Source: Aidingimonas halophila (lineage in GTDB: Bacteria > Pseudomonadota > Gammaproteobacteria > Pseudomonadales > Halomonadaceae). Taken from it: a stretch of DNA of 64,000 bases. Where the stretch lies: NCBI RefSeq assembly GCF_900106955.1, contig NZ_FNNI01000003.1:1-64000 (forward strand). The letters are read 5' to 3'. Positions 54,836 through 64,000 of the stretch are shown piece after piece (the stretch's first letter is position 1; each line of letters starts with the position of its first letter). The translations under genes and the position numbers were made by a program. A model generated the notes under the pieces. It searched no databases. It was not told where the DNA came from and worked only from the letters and a program-made list of their open reading frames with translations.

Positions 54836-55333
54836 TCATGACCAGGAGCAATGTTGTGCAGTTATATGCGACGTGGTCGTGCTTGCGGAAACTGCCGTTG
54901 GGTTCTTTTCCATAGCCGATTCCGTTACATCCTCCACAATAATCATCTCGATGTCGTATCCGCTTACGATACTTATCGGCTCATAAGTTTTCCCGGGCTC
55001 AGCAATAAAGCAGGCCCTCAATAAGTGCGTCGAGCCGCTATAGGAATAAAGAGCTCTGATTTTATTCTCACCGGGTTTCAGAAGTAATTCAGTCGGATAC
55101 CGACAGCGATTATAGTCAAATTGCGGGCGAAAAGTTGACTGCCCATTAACCTCCACAAACATGAAAATCGGCTGACTTGAAGAACATATATTTTGGTTAT
55201 CAAGCTCTGCCCCCTTTAGTCTAGCTCGCTCGTTCTGACCGAGATCCCCCTCATAATCCTTATATGGCGTATTCGCAGCACAGCCCTGAAAAATCAACAT
55301 GAAAACGACATAGACGACAACTTTTACTTTCAT
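54836..55333 (-). CDS. hypothetical lipoprotein, paralogue of the next gene
   Basis: A 165-residue lipoprotein with a short signal peptide and lipobox LIFQGC (Cys18). The ATG at 55333 follows AGGGAG. No known family is recognised. The mature part has a VNGQ segment, then PGENKIR and EPGKTY, in the same order as VNGQ, PGLSHVR and QPGHTY in the neighbouring 178-residue protein, so the two are probably diverged copies of one small beta-rich fold. Codon use is AT-rich compared with the flanking nar genes. It is the last gene of the run that begins with the exoprotein, and a role in immunity to it is possible but unproven. Confidence 0.7.
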   Translation of the reverse strand: MKVKVVVYVVFMLIFQGCAANTPYKDYEGDLGQNERARLKGAELDNQNICSSSQPIFMFVEVNGQSTFRPQFDYNRCRYPTELLLKPGENKIRALYSYSGSTHLLRACFIAEPGKTYEPISIVSGYDIEMIIVEDVTESAMEKNPTAVSASTTTSHITAQHCSWS

Positions 55334-55350
55334 GACTCCCTGTTTGAAAA

Positions 55351-55887
55351 TCATATGCAACGCCGTCCTTCTTCCGAGGGTCGAGGCTCGGAACCCAGAA
55401 GACCACCTACGCGCTCTCCTGTGACCTCATCCTCCAACCATATACGAAAGGACCGTCTTCCCAGCTTGAATTTTGCCACATAGGTATGTCCCGGCTGGGC
55501 ATCAACCCATAAAACCGAGGAAGCAATCGGCATACGACGTACCCCCCGTTGCAAACGGATCCTAACATGACTCAATCCGGGCGAAACGATCGCATCGCTT
55601 ATCGACGAAGCCTCACCTGTAAGGCCTTTAAAGGTCTGACCATTCACACAGACGATGGCTAAACTATGCGGAATAGTCAGAGGATTAAAGGAGAAATTCT
55701 CAGGTCCTAAGGTGATTCGCGCGTACTGTTCAGGCGGCGTACCTTCCGGCACTTCTTGGTATGAAACGGGAGCACACCCAGCAATACCCACCAGTATCAT
55801 TGTGGTCAAAACGACCCTCTTATTAAAAAATGCTTTTATTTTCATAAACTCATATATTCCAGAAAAACCTGACATTCTAAAGACCAT
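55351..55887 (-). CDS. hypothetical lipoprotein
   Basis: A lipoprotein of 178 residues if it starts at 55887, where AGGAG lies six bases upstream inside the end of the preceding gene. An alternative ATG at 55845 gives a more usual signal peptide with the lipobox Cys at residue 24 (VGIAGC) but has a poor site. No family was recognised. It shares the VNGQ ... PG..(H/K)(V/I)R ... PG(H/K)TY pattern with the next gene downstream. AT-rich codon use again differs from the neighbourhood. It overlaps the upstream lipoprotein gene by 11 bases at the longer start. Confidence 0.68.
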   Translation of the reverse strand: MVFRMSGFSGIYEFMKIKAFFNKRVVLTTMILVGIAGCAPVSYQEVPEGTPPEQYARITLGPENFSFNPLTIPHSLAIVCVNGQTFKGLTGEASSISDAIVSPGLSHVRIRLQRGVRRMPIASSVLWVDAQPGHTYVAKFKLGRRSFRIWLEDEVTGERVGGLLGSEPRPSEEGRRCI

Positions 55888-56536
55888 TTAATTCTCCTTT
55901 TTTATCTACCTTGACCTCAAACGGATCACCACCTTCTACTTCCTCTCGCCACATACGTTCCAGCTTGTCGCAGCGCGCTACGCATTCAAACCAAGGTTGG
56001 CCGGACCAGTCGCCGCTATCGTCGATACGGAAGCGTGAGATCTTATCCGACCGCAATACATACCAGTCTTGATTACGCATATATTGCCAGCCATAAGCTT
56101 CGCCATTAGGCCTAACATAAACATAAATTTTATTGGGAGCTCCTTTTTTACCGATAGCACAATTTTTAGGGCGAGAGTGTCTAGAACCGGACATGCCTAA
56201 GCGTTCTTTGCAGTAATCGCTATCATATTCTATTGAGTGAATAAGAAACCGTCCGTTAAATGAGTGGGTCACCACCCACTTATAGTCCATTAAAATAGGA
56301 GGATTATACGCGCCTTCCCAATCATCATTGACATTACTCCTTGGAGCCTCACGAACCTCTCGGATAGAAAACACGGGATACTTAGATGACTCAACTCTGA
56401 CTCTATTATCATTGACAAGAAATACATCATGCCCATCAAGCTGATCTTGGTAAGCCCGGTATTCTGCATGAGGGACACAACCAGAAAGACTGGTGGTCAA
56501 CACGAGCAGCATGAAAATAGGCTTGCGAAAGCACAT
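55877..56536 (-). CDS. hypothetical lipoprotein, candidate immunity protein of the adjacent exoprotein
   Basis: A 219-residue lipoprotein: signal peptide with lipobox SLSGC (Cys20), then a mature domain rich in Tyr, Trp and charged residues, with Cys pairs (DYC, NCAIG and FECVARC) that could form disulphides in the periplasm. The ATG at 56536 is only two bases after the stop of the 2478-residue exoprotein gene, and its AGAGGA ribosome site lies inside the exoprotein's last codons, so translation must be closely linked. No homologue is recognised. Position fits an immunity gene; function is inferred. Confidence 0.7.
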   Translation of the reverse strand: MCFRKPIFMLLVLTTSLSGCVPHAEYRAYQDQLDGHDVFLVNDNRVRVESSKYPVFSIREVREAPRSNVNDDWEGAYNPPILMDYKWVVTHSFNGRFLIHSIEYDSDYCKERLGMSGSRHSRPKNCAIGKKGAPNKIYVYVRPNGEAYGWQYMRNQDWYVLRSDKISRFRIDDSGDWSGQPWFECVARCDKLERMWREEVEGGDPFEVKVDKKGELNGL

Positions 56537-56538
56537 AA

Positions 56539-59500
56539 TCAATTTCCTCTCTCATTGTTAGGACGGAAAGGCGAATAAAATTTTCTTGAATGCTGAAAAA
56601 GTCCTGTCGGGACTATCTCGCCATGCCAATTGAATAGTTTCCCAGCGCCAAAGCCATTGATGATATCGCCTTGCCCCAATCTCACTTCCGCATTGGGCGG
56701 TGCCACAATGCCAAAGGGCACTGATTCCAGATACGCGCTTTCCACTAAACCGTGACGTGCCAGGTAGGATTGCGTTATAGACCCCAGGCTATGCCCACCA
56801 GCAATTGGCAAACCTATGCCACCTTCCATCAGTTGCTGCCGAACCGAGGCATCCGGCAAATCCTGATAGCCCAAAGCGGAGTCCGTCAGATCAAAAAAAC
56901 TACCAGCAATAGATTTCTTATCCCGAGAGAAGAACCCCGTAGTCCCTGTATTTTCTGTATGGTTAAAGTCATCATCATTTGCCCAAAATCGCCCCCCGGC
57001 CACTTCATTCCCCGCAATTGAACCCGCCATCAGCAGCCAATTGAGCTCATCCGAGTTAAGCCCCACTCCATCCGCCATTTTCTGTTGTAACTCGCCATAG
57101 ATTTGCTGCATACCAAAGTGACCAGCCGTATTGGCCAGGTTGCTCAGATTGCCGGCCGCGAGGTCGCTGCCAACGTCCTTGGCGGTATTAATAGGGTTGT
57201 CGTAATAAGTACCGGCGCTAAGATAACCGGTAAAGCCTCCGGTAATCCCACCTCGCCAAGCCGCTTCTTGCCAGTCACCCCCCTGACTGAACGCGCCCAC
57301 GCCGCTACCCACGGCGCCGCCCGCTATACCGGAGAGAATGGCGTTGCCCGAGCCTGCCGCTATCGCGATGTCACCTGCCGTCGTGGCGCCTGCCGCAAAT
57401 GTCGCCTGGGAACCCGCCGCCGTGCCGGAAAGGTTGCCGATCATACCGCTGGCGGCATTCGCCGTGTAGTAGGAAACCACTGCCGTCAGGATCGTGCTGG
57501 CTATCGGACTCAGGCCGCTGTGGCTGTAACTCCATTCGTCGCGGAAGGCGTCGACGCTCTCCCAGGTCACGTCATCGCGGCCTTGCAGAGTCTTGAGCCA
57601 GGCAAGATCCGGGTTATCGGCCACGGCACGCTCAATGGCCTGATCGAGACTTTCGCCGCGTCGGGCGGTGTAGAGGGCGTGAATGCCCTGCTCCGCCTGC
57701 AGCAAGATATCGCCTTGCGCGACCAACTCGCTCTGGCGCAGGGTTTCTCGGGTGGAGCCTTTCCCCTTGGCGGATTGGCTCACGAAATTGCTCTTGCTGC
57801 GCTCGTGGGATTCCTGGTGCAGGTCGCTGGCCATATCGAAGGCGATTTCGCCACCGCTGAGTAGTCCCAGGTCCCGGCCGGCCTCCAGACGCGCGCCGCT
57901 ATAGTGCTGGTCACCACTACTGGCGATAGTCATATCGTCGCCTGCGGTGATATGGGTGCCGACGTCGCGGATGTCGTGTTCTTCGTCGCGCCGATAACTG
58001 CTGCTGAATAGGCCGCTACTGCGCGATTCGTAGAGGGAGTAGTCTTCCTCCTGGGCGGTGAGCAGGTCGATCCGGTCACCGGCCATCAGGGCTGCATCAC
58101 CCTCGGCCTGTAGCTGACTGGCCGTCAGGCGTAGATCGTTGCCGGCTTGCAATAGCAGGTCGCCGCCGGTATCGAGCGTGGTGGATTGCACCCGGGTCTG
58201 GCTGTCGATGGTGTGGGTGCGCCCCCGGCGCGCCTCTTCATACTGCCGGGAGAGGCCAGCCTCCAGGCTGATATCGCGACCGGCGGAGAGAGTCAGGTCA
58301 TCTCCGGTGTTTAACTGGGCAGTACGGGCGGCGATATCTTGTCCGGCCAGGAGCGCCAGGCTGCCGCCGATATCAAGTTGGGTGCCGATCTCTGCACTTT
58401 CCCGGGTCGTGTTCCACCATGCACTACGGCTCTCATGAGTCGCCAATGCATCCAGCGTCACGTCGCGGCCGGCACTCAGCAAACCATCACCGTCGGCACT
58501 CGCCTCGACCGCCGTCAGGGTTAGATCACGCCCGGCGTCGAATACCAGATCGCTACCCGCCGACAGAGTCGTACCGCGCTCGAGTTCGGTGCTGCTGAGT
58601 CGATAGCCAAGGTTAGTCTGGTCACTGACCAGGGTACTGGTGACATCCAGGTCACGGCCGGCACCGAGCTGGAGCTTTCCGGCACTGTCGAGGTCGGCAC
58701 CGACAACGCTCAGGTCACGACCGGCATCGGCGCTCAGGCCGCCGCCAGCCTCGGTGACGTAAAGCCCGGCCAGGCGTTCCGAGGTACTGGCCAGCGTCAG
58801 GTCTCGGCCGGCCCGCAGCGCCAGGGATTCGCCGGCGGTTATCTCGCCGCCGATATTGTCGAGATCGTTACGCGCCTCGAGATCGACCCGGTTACCACCG
58901 ATGCGCCCACCCAGATTGGCAATGTTCTCCGCCGTCAGCTCGACGAGCTCACGACCGGCCAGAGTGCCCGTGTTGACGATATCGTTCCTCACATCGAGCG
59001 TTAGAGAGTCACCCGCTATCAGGGTGCCGTCTTCGTGCAGATCGCCCTCGCGCACCCGGGCATAGACCTGCGGGACCAACACCGTCGTGATGGAGCCGTC
59101 TTCCCGGGTGACCTCCTGTTCCACCAGCCAGACGATATCGCTGGTTAGCTGGGCCATTTGCTCGGCGGTGAGCGCCACGCCGGGGCGCAGGTCGTGCTCC
59201 TCGGCGAAGGTGATACCGGCGTTCATCAGCGCCCGGTACTGCTCGTCATCGTTGCCATGGCCTGCCAGATAACGCTGCCCGGTCAACTGCATGATCTGCT
59301 CGTTGACCAACCGCTGTTCGTAGAAGCCGTCGCCGAGGCGCTGCTGGACCGTGCTCGGATCGCTCTGCAGGGCATCGAGCATATAGTCGGAGCCGAGCCA
59401 CTCTCGCCGATCGGTGAAGCGTGGATCGGTCTCGACCAGATAGTGTGCCGTAGGTTCGGGATTGATCTGGAACAGGCTGTTGGCCGGCAAGGTGACATTC

Positions 59501-62500
59501 GGCATAACGCTGCGGATCATGCCGAGAGGGGCCGAGTGTGCAGCAGTCGAAGTGTAGTTGGGAGGAAGCTGCAGGGCCGGCACTTCGATAACGCGGCCGT
59601 CAGGCCCATTGGTCTGGAGGTTCACCTGGGCGCCATGCGAGCCCTGAGCCGAGGCATCGAACGACGTGCCGGCGTGCGCATCGGGCTGGATGTCACTGCC
59701 GTCGATGACGTGGTTGCCGCCGACCGCCGTAACGGGCAGTGCGAAGGTGTCGGCTTCGCCGGAGTAGGAATAGGGTTGCCAGGCGGACCACCCGCGGGAA
59801 TACAAACGAGAGCCACAACCGTTACCGCCTTGACATACTCCATAACCAGAAGGGGAGCTACTGCGCTTGATACCGCTCTCTTCGATATAACGCCTTCCTT
59901 GCGCCTCGCGATTCTCCAACCGCTTGAGATCGCCGCTAAGCACGCCACCGGCCACGATCTGGCTCTTGTCGTTGAGCAGTTTGTCACCCCCTAGATACGT
60001 ATCGCCACCGGCAAGAATCCGCCCAGGTCGGGAGTGCACAACTTGGCTTTCGTATTCGGTGCGCTCGGCATCGTATTCCGTCCAACGCAGAATCTTTTCG
60101 CCTCCAGCAAGAATGTTGTTGCTCCCATAGAGGTACCCTCCTTGGTAAGTCTTGGTGGCATAGTCAACAGTATTCAGCCAAGTGAATTCGCTTGCCGACA
60201 ATTTGTCGTCCCATCCACTCGGTTCGATATAACGCTGTTGCGGTAAGTCGGCCACCTGGACGAGCTCGGTTGCGAAGTGCTCATTGGTATTATCGAGTCT
60301 TGCCGCTGATAGAGATAAATCCCCCAACGCCTCGATGGTGGCGCTGTTATTATCTAGTCGGGTCGCCCGGCCGGTAGCCCTGCTGTCCGCATCCAGACGC
60401 CCGCCAATGGCCATGTCGCCAGCGCTGAAGATCAGTGCGTCCTCGCGATTGGTCAGGCGTTGGGCACCGATATCGAGGCGCTCGCGGGCGGCAATCGCCG
60501 CGGCTTGGCCGTTCTCGACGTCATTGGTGAGACTTCCGGCCTGAATGCCTAACCAGTCGCCATAAATACGCCCCGTGCCGAGGTTGTCGAGCACATCGGC
60601 AACTATGTGGGTCTCGACTCCGTCGATCAGGCCGCGGTTGGTCAAGCGCTCGACGTCGATCTGGGTCGTGGTGCCGGAGAGCTCGCCGTCGGCGGCGTTG
60701 TCCAGGCGCCCGGCCTCGATGGAGAGGGTATCGCCGGCACTCAGTCCGCCCCGATTGTCGATCGAGCCGCTGGTAACGAGATGAAGGTCGTCCTCCGCCA
60801 TCATCTCGCCGCTCTCGGAGAGGGTGAAGTCGCCGGCCAGCCGCAGTGCCAGATCGCCCAGCGACAGTACGCGACCGTCGCCGGTCAAGCGGGCCGTCGT
60901 CAGATCGAGGGCCCGGTCGGCAATCAGGGTGCCAGCGCGGTTGTCGATGTCATTGGCCTGTATGGCCAGCGTATCGAGCGACGAGATCAGACCGTCGCGG
61001 TTATTCACGCCTTCATCCACCTGGATTTCGGCCAGTTGGTCGGCGCGAATGGTGCCTTGGCGGTTGTCGAGCTCGTCGGCGTCCAGTTGAATCCTGTGCC
61101 CCTCGATGCCCTGGTCGTCGCCCTGGGTATGGCGATTGGACACCTGGTTCGCACTCAATTCCAGCGTCTGGCCGGCGCGCATCAAACCGTTTCGGTTGCC
61201 AAGCCTGCCGTTAAGGTCGAGGCTCAAGTCACCCAGGGCCTGGAGCTGGCCGCCGTGGTTGTCGAGGCTGGCGGCCGCCGCATACATGTCGGCTTCGCTC
61301 AGTAGCGTGCCGCTATCGCGGTTGGTAATGGTGTCGGCCCGGAGGTCAAGCCCCGTGCCGGCACCGATCAGGCCCGCCGTGTTGTCGAGACCTCCCACCG
61401 TCAGCGACACATCGTCCTCACCAAGGATCGTGCCAGCCTCCGTATTGAGCAGCGCCTTGCCATGGGTGTCGAGAGCGAGACCGTCACCCGCTTGCAGCGT
61501 GCCGCCGGTGTTGTCGAGCTCGCCGCTGGCCAACTCGAGCGACTCCCGGGCGGCGATCAGGCCACCGCGGTTATTCAGGCGATGCGCTTGGGTGGTGAGG
61601 TCGACCGCTGTCGCGATGATATCGCCATTGCGGTTATCGAGCGCGCGACTGACCGATGCCAACCCGCCCCCCGCCTCGAGGCGTCCCTGGCGATTGTCGA
61701 TAGTCCCCAGGCTATCCAGGGAGAGATCGCCCTGCTGTGTGGCGAGGATGCCATCGGCGTTGATGAGAGAGGCCGTCGAAAGGGCGGCATCGCCCGATGC
61801 CACTACTCGACCACCGGTATTGTCGAGTCCTCCGTTGACGTCGAGTCCCAGACTGTCACCGGCCAGGATCTCACCTTGTCGATTGTTCAACGTGCCCGTC
61901 TCCAGCCTCACGTCGTCCGCCGCCTGCAGCATGCCCGAGTGGTTGACGAGATCACCGGCGTCCAGGGAAATATCGGCGAGGCTAGCGATCCAGCCTTCGC
62001 GATTGTCCAACTCTTCGCGAATCGCCAACAGCAGCTCGGCATCATCGCCATGCTGCGACATCTCCCCCTGGCGATGGCTGAGTCGCTCGGTATGCACGGC
62101 AATGCGCTCGGCGCTGGTGGTGGCGCCATCGAGGTCGATACCATCGGCCGTCAGCGTCAACTCGCCCTGGCCGGCAATCAAACCATTGCTGCCTTCAATA
62201 TGAGAGGCGCCGATTCGGGCCGCACCTGCGCCGGCATGCACGATCTCGCCGCCTGTATTGGTCAGGGTCCCATCGATATCCAGAGACAGGTCGCCGACGG
62301 TTTCCACCCGTCCCTTGGTGTTGTCGAGCTCATCCGCCTGCACGCGCAGCTCGCCGTTGCTAGCACTGAGCAGGCCGTCGCTATTGTTCAATCCGGCAGC
62401 GGTGACGTCGATTTGCTCCGCCAGCCACCGCCCCTGGGTATTGTCGATATCGCCCTCGGCCGCTATCTCCAACGCACCGTTATTGCTGGCCAGTCGCCCC

Positions 62501-63975
62501 GAGGTGTTATCGAGAGTTTCGAGCGTCAACGACAGCGGCTGCTCGCCAAGATGCACGATATCGCCACCGCTATTGGATAGTGCGCCGATATCGAGAGTGA
62601 GCGTGTCGGCGACGACGCTGGCATCGTCGGTACGCAGCGAGCCGGGTGTGCTGGTGCTGAGCTCTCCTTGTGCGGCAAGGGTGGCGCCGCTCGCATCGAT
62701 ACCCGCTTGCCCCGCCACGATGTCGATATCCTGTGCCTGGGTATGGCTGTTTCGCAGTGTCACGGTCTCAGCCTGGGCATAGAACCCTCCTGCGGCGATA
62801 TGTTGCCCACTTCCCTCGATGTCACGGGTCGCCGCGATAGTCAGATCGCCATGGTCACCCAACGCCCCGTCGTCGCGCACGCCGGCGGCGAGCAGAGAGT
62901 CGCCGTCGCTGCTCAGGGTAGCCGCCGATAGCTGGACATCGTCTCGCGCGATGAACGTCCCGCTGTCGCGATTGGCGATCTCGCCGTCACTGGTCGCGAC
63001 GATTTCGTCACCGGCACGCAGTGAACCGTAGTTGGCGATATCGCCGCGGCTCGCCAGACGCATGTCCTCCTGGGTAGCGATCCGTCCACGGTTGGTAATA
63101 CGTCCATCCGCTTCGACCACGATTTCATCGGCGACCATGTCACCGGCATGATGGACACCGACACCACGCTCGGTAGCCATGAGATGGATCTTGCCGGCGT
63201 ACATGCCGCCCAGATGGGCAACGTCGATGCCCACGCTCGGGGGCTCGCCACCGCCCTCGATGGTATCGATCGCTTGGCGGTCGGCGCTGATCCGGTTGGT
63301 GCCGGTGACGACCTCCAGTTCCTCGGCCCACACCCCGGCCTGGATGTCGGCGGCGCGGGCAAGAATGGCGGCATAATCGGCATCGCCGGCATCGAGGCCG
63401 TCGCCGTGAATCCGGACTGTGCCACCCTCGACGCGGTAGTCGTCCAACGCGCCGTTATCATATTGCGGTTGGCCCGTGGTCAGGGTGATGCCCTGGGTGT
63501 TGATGAAACCTGCCCCGTCGACATCGATGCCGGCGGGATTGGCAATGATCACCTCGGCGCGCCTGCCCGCGACTTCCACCGCACCATGTAATCGGCTCGG
63601 GTTCGAAGAGTTGACCTCATTGACGATGACCCGCGCTTCACCGGTAGCGAGATTGGGGTTGCTCTGCACCCAGCCCCCGATCCGGGTCGGCGTCGCGGTG
63701 CGAGCATTGTTGAGGATCGCCCCCTTGCCATCCACGTCGAACTGGCGATAGGCGTTGCGCGACACGCCCTTGGCATTCGGTGAGGTGATATTGACCTGCG
63801 GCGTGCCATTCGCGCTATTCAGTACATGGGGGCGCTGGCTACCCGGAGCGCTGCGGTCGGGGGCGATCTGGGCATGCACCGGAACCGGCACCAGGCCTAG
63901 CGCCAGCAGGATGCTCCAGGCCAGCGGTTGGAGGGTGCCGAGAATTCGGCGGAGAGCCACAGAGTGGGACGACAT
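56539..63975 (-). CDS. filamentous haemagglutinin/CdiA-type two-partner secretion exoprotein with lipase-like tip
   Basis: A 2478-residue TpsA protein. Signal peptide to about residue 35 (PVPVHAQ), then a TPS secretion domain with NPNL (107-110) and NPAGI (146-150). Residues about 270-1450 are tandem haemagglutinin repeats (LDN, G, L about every 20 residues), then further haemagglutinin modules, and a DUF637-like region from about 2100 (WLKTLQGRDDVTW at 2126, SYYTANAAS near 2168). After NWLLMAGSIAGNEVAG (near 2312) comes a tip of about 150 residues with a nucleophile elbow GHSLG (Ser2396), VPFG, then GDIING (Asp2437) and FQHSRKFY (His2462), the order seen in class 3 lipases. No VENN motif was found. 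The frame stays open to the window edge, so a start further upstream is possible; no TpsB partner is seen. Confidence 0.88.
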   Translation of the reverse strand: MSSHSVALRRILGTLQPLAWSILLALGLVPVPVHAQIAPDRSAPGSQRPHVLNSANGTPQVNITSPNAKGVSRNAYRQFDVDGKGAILNNARTATPTRIGGWVQSNPNLATGEARVIVNEVNSSNPSRLHGAVEVAGRRAEVIIANPAGIDVDGAGFINTQGITLTTGQPQYDNGALDDYRVEGGTVRIHGDGLDAGDADYAAILARAADIQAGVWAEELEVVTGTNRISADRQAIDTIEGGGEPPSVGIDVAHLGGMYAGKIHLMATERGVGVHHAGDMVADEIVVEADGRITNRGRIATQEDMRLASRGDIANYGSLRAGDEIVATSDGEIANRDSGTFIARDDVQLSAATLSSDGDSLLAAGVRDDGALGDHGDLTIAATRDIEGSGQHIAAGGFYAQAETVTLRNSHTQAQDIDIVAGQAGIDASGATLAAQGELSTSTPGSLRTDDASVVADTLTLDIGALSNSGGDIVHLGEQPLSLTLETLDNTSGRLASNNGALEIAAEGDIDNTQGRWLAEQIDVTAAGLNNSDGLLSASNGELRVQADELDNTKGRVETVGDLSLDIDGTLTNTGGEIVHAGAGAARIGASHIEGSNGLIAGQGELTLTADGIDLDGATTSAERIAVHTERLSHRQGEMSQHGDDAELLLAIREELDNREGWIASLADISLDAGDLVNHSGMLQAADDVRLETGTLNNRQGEILAGDSLGLDVNGGLDNTGGRVVASGDAALSTASLINADGILATQQGDLSLDSLGTIDNRQGRLEAGGGLASVSRALDNRNGDIIATAVDLTTQAHRLNNRGGLIAARESLELASGELDNTGGTLQAGDGLALDTHGKALLNTEAGTILGEDDVSLTVGGLDNTAGLIGAGTGLDLRADTITNRDSGTLLSEADMYAAAASLDNHGGQLQALGDLSLDLNGRLGNRNGLMRAGQTLELSANQVSNRHTQGDDQGIEGHRIQLDADELDNRQGTIRADQLAEIQVDEGVNNRDGLISSLDTLAIQANDIDNRAGTLIADRALDLTTARLTGDGRVLSLGDLALRLAGDFTLSESGEMMAEDDLHLVTSGSIDNRGGLSAGDTLSIEAGRLDNAADGELSGTTTQIDVERLTNRGLIDGVETHIVADVLDNLGTGRIYGDWLGIQAGSLTNDVENGQAAAIAARERLDIGAQRLTNREDALIFSAGDMAIGGRLDADSRATGRATRLDNNSATIEALGDLSLSAARLDNTNEHFATELVQVADLPQQRYIEPSGWDDKLSASEFTWLNTVDYATKTYQGGYLYGSNNILAGGEKILRWTEYDAERTEYESQVVHSRPGRILAGGDTYLGGDKLLNDKSQIVAGGVLSGDLKRLENREAQGRRYIEESGIKRSSSPSGYGVCQGGNGCGSRLYSRGWSAWQPYSYSGEADTFALPVTAVGGNHVIDGSDIQPDAHAGTSFDASAQGSHGAQVNLQTNGPDGRVIEVPALQLPPNYTSTAAHSAPLGMIRSVMPNVTLPANSLFQINPEPTAHYLVETDPRFTDRREWLGSDYMLDALQSDPSTVQQRLGDGFYEQRLVNEQIMQLTGQRYLAGHGNDDEQYRALMNAGITFAEEHDLRPGVALTAEQMAQLTSDIVWLVEQEVTREDGSITTVLVPQVYARVREGDLHEDGTLIAGDSLTLDVRNDIVNTGTLAGRELVELTAENIANLGGRIGGNRVDLEARNDLDNIGGEITAGESLALRAGRDLTLASTSERLAGLYVTEAGGGLSADAGRDLSVVGADLDSAGKLQLGAGRDLDVTSTLVSDQTNLGYRLSSTELERGTTLSAGSDLVFDAGRDLTLTAVEASADGDGLLSAGRDVTLDALATHESRSAWWNTTRESAEIGTQLDIGGSLALLAGQDIAARTAQLNTGDDLTLSAGRDISLEAGLSRQYEEARRGRTHTIDSQTRVQSTTLDTGGDLLLQAGNDLRLTASQLQAEGDAALMAGDRIDLLTAQEEDYSLYESRSSGLFSSSYRRDEEHDIRDVGTHITAGDDMTIASSGDQHYSGARLEAGRDLGLLSGGEIAFDMASDLHQESHERSKSNFVSQSAKGKGSTRETLRQSELVAQGDILLQAEQGIHALYTARRGESLDQAIERAVADNPDLAWLKTLQGRDDVTWESVDAFRDEWSYSHSGLSPIASTILTAVVSYYTANAASGMIGNLSGTAAGSQATFAAGATTAGDIAIAAGSGNAILSGIAGGAVGSGVGAFSQGGDWQEAAWRGGITGGFTGYLSAGTYYDNPINTAKDVGSDLAAGNLSNLANTAGHFGMQQIYGELQQKMADGVGLNSDELNWLLMAGSIAGNEVAGGRFWANDDDFNHTENTGTTGFFSRDKKSIAGSFFDLTDSALGYQDLPDASVRQQLMEGGIGLPIAGGHSLGSITQSYLARHGLVESAYLESVPFGIVAPPNAEVRLGQGDIINGFGAGKLFNWHGEIVPTGLFQHSRKFYSPFRPNNERGN

Positions 63976-64000
63976 ATGGCCACGGGGCGTTGCCGCGCCA

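Noticed and set aside
57100-63300. Short repeated DNA units that could suggest a repeat array
   Set aside because: They follow the codon phase of the exoprotein and reflect its haemagglutinin repeats; there are no regular spacers as in CRISPR.

Overview
The window looks like a chromosomal segment of a moderately halophilic gammaproteobacterium, most likely Halomonadaceae (Halomonas or a close relative). This is an inference from protein style, not from a marker gene: secreted binding proteins are strongly acidic, the DNA is GC-rich, there is glycine-betaine-type solute uptake, TRAP and ABC importers are unusually dense, and class II ribonucleotide reductase is split as in Pseudomonas. No rRNA, tRNA, CRISPR, transposase or integrase was seen.

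Layout. 0.2-2.2 kb: betaine/carnitine-type binding protein and a GlxA-family regulator. 2.3-7.0 kb: LysR regulator, three-gene TRAP importer and a VanX-like D-Ala-D-Ala dipeptidase in one direction. 7.0-9.9 kb: nrdJa-nrdJb. 10.4-17.1 kb: two amino-acid ABC importers (aapJQMP, then a cystine-type three-gene set). 17.1-22.2 kb: 5-oxoprolinase subunit A divergent from a second TRAP importer followed by an AraC regulator. 22.2-26.6 kb: mntR divergent from sitABCD with an array of palindromes between them. 26.6-35.2 kb: a lysine/pipecolate catabolic regulon (hglS, aminotransferase and lysR leftward; amaB, a sodium-symporter pair and amaA rightward). 35.4-40.2 kb: porin, Nramp-like permease, DHDPS-family lyase and LacI regulator, bracketed by the end of amaA and by an 83-base copy of that end. 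40.5-49.0 kb: ChaC-type cyclotransferase, then narGHJI with a parvulin. 49.1-52.0 kb: GST, MFS exporter and LysR regulator. 52.1-54.7 kb: narXL. 54.8-64.0 kb: three lipoproteins and a 2478-residue filamentous-haemagglutinin-type exoprotein.

How the genes work together. amaA and amaB, the class III aminotransferase and hglS form an almost continuous route from pipecolate (through piperideine-6-carboxylate, 2-aminoadipate and 2-oxoadipate) to 2-hydroxyglutarate, with a sodium-coupled importer alongside. NarXL probably senses nitrate and activates narGHJI through a NarL-like 7-2-7 site upstream of narG. MntR probably represses sitABCD through the palindromes.

The most interesting region is the right end. 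The giant exoprotein ends in a tip that resembles a class 3 lipase (GHSLG plus downstream Asp and His). It lies in visibly AT-richer DNA and is followed two bases later by a lipoprotein gene and then by two lipoproteins related to each other. This looks like a two-partner-secretion effector with surface or periplasmic immunity lipoproteins. The second notable structure is the duplicated amaA 3' end flanking a 5.2 kb catabolic cassette.
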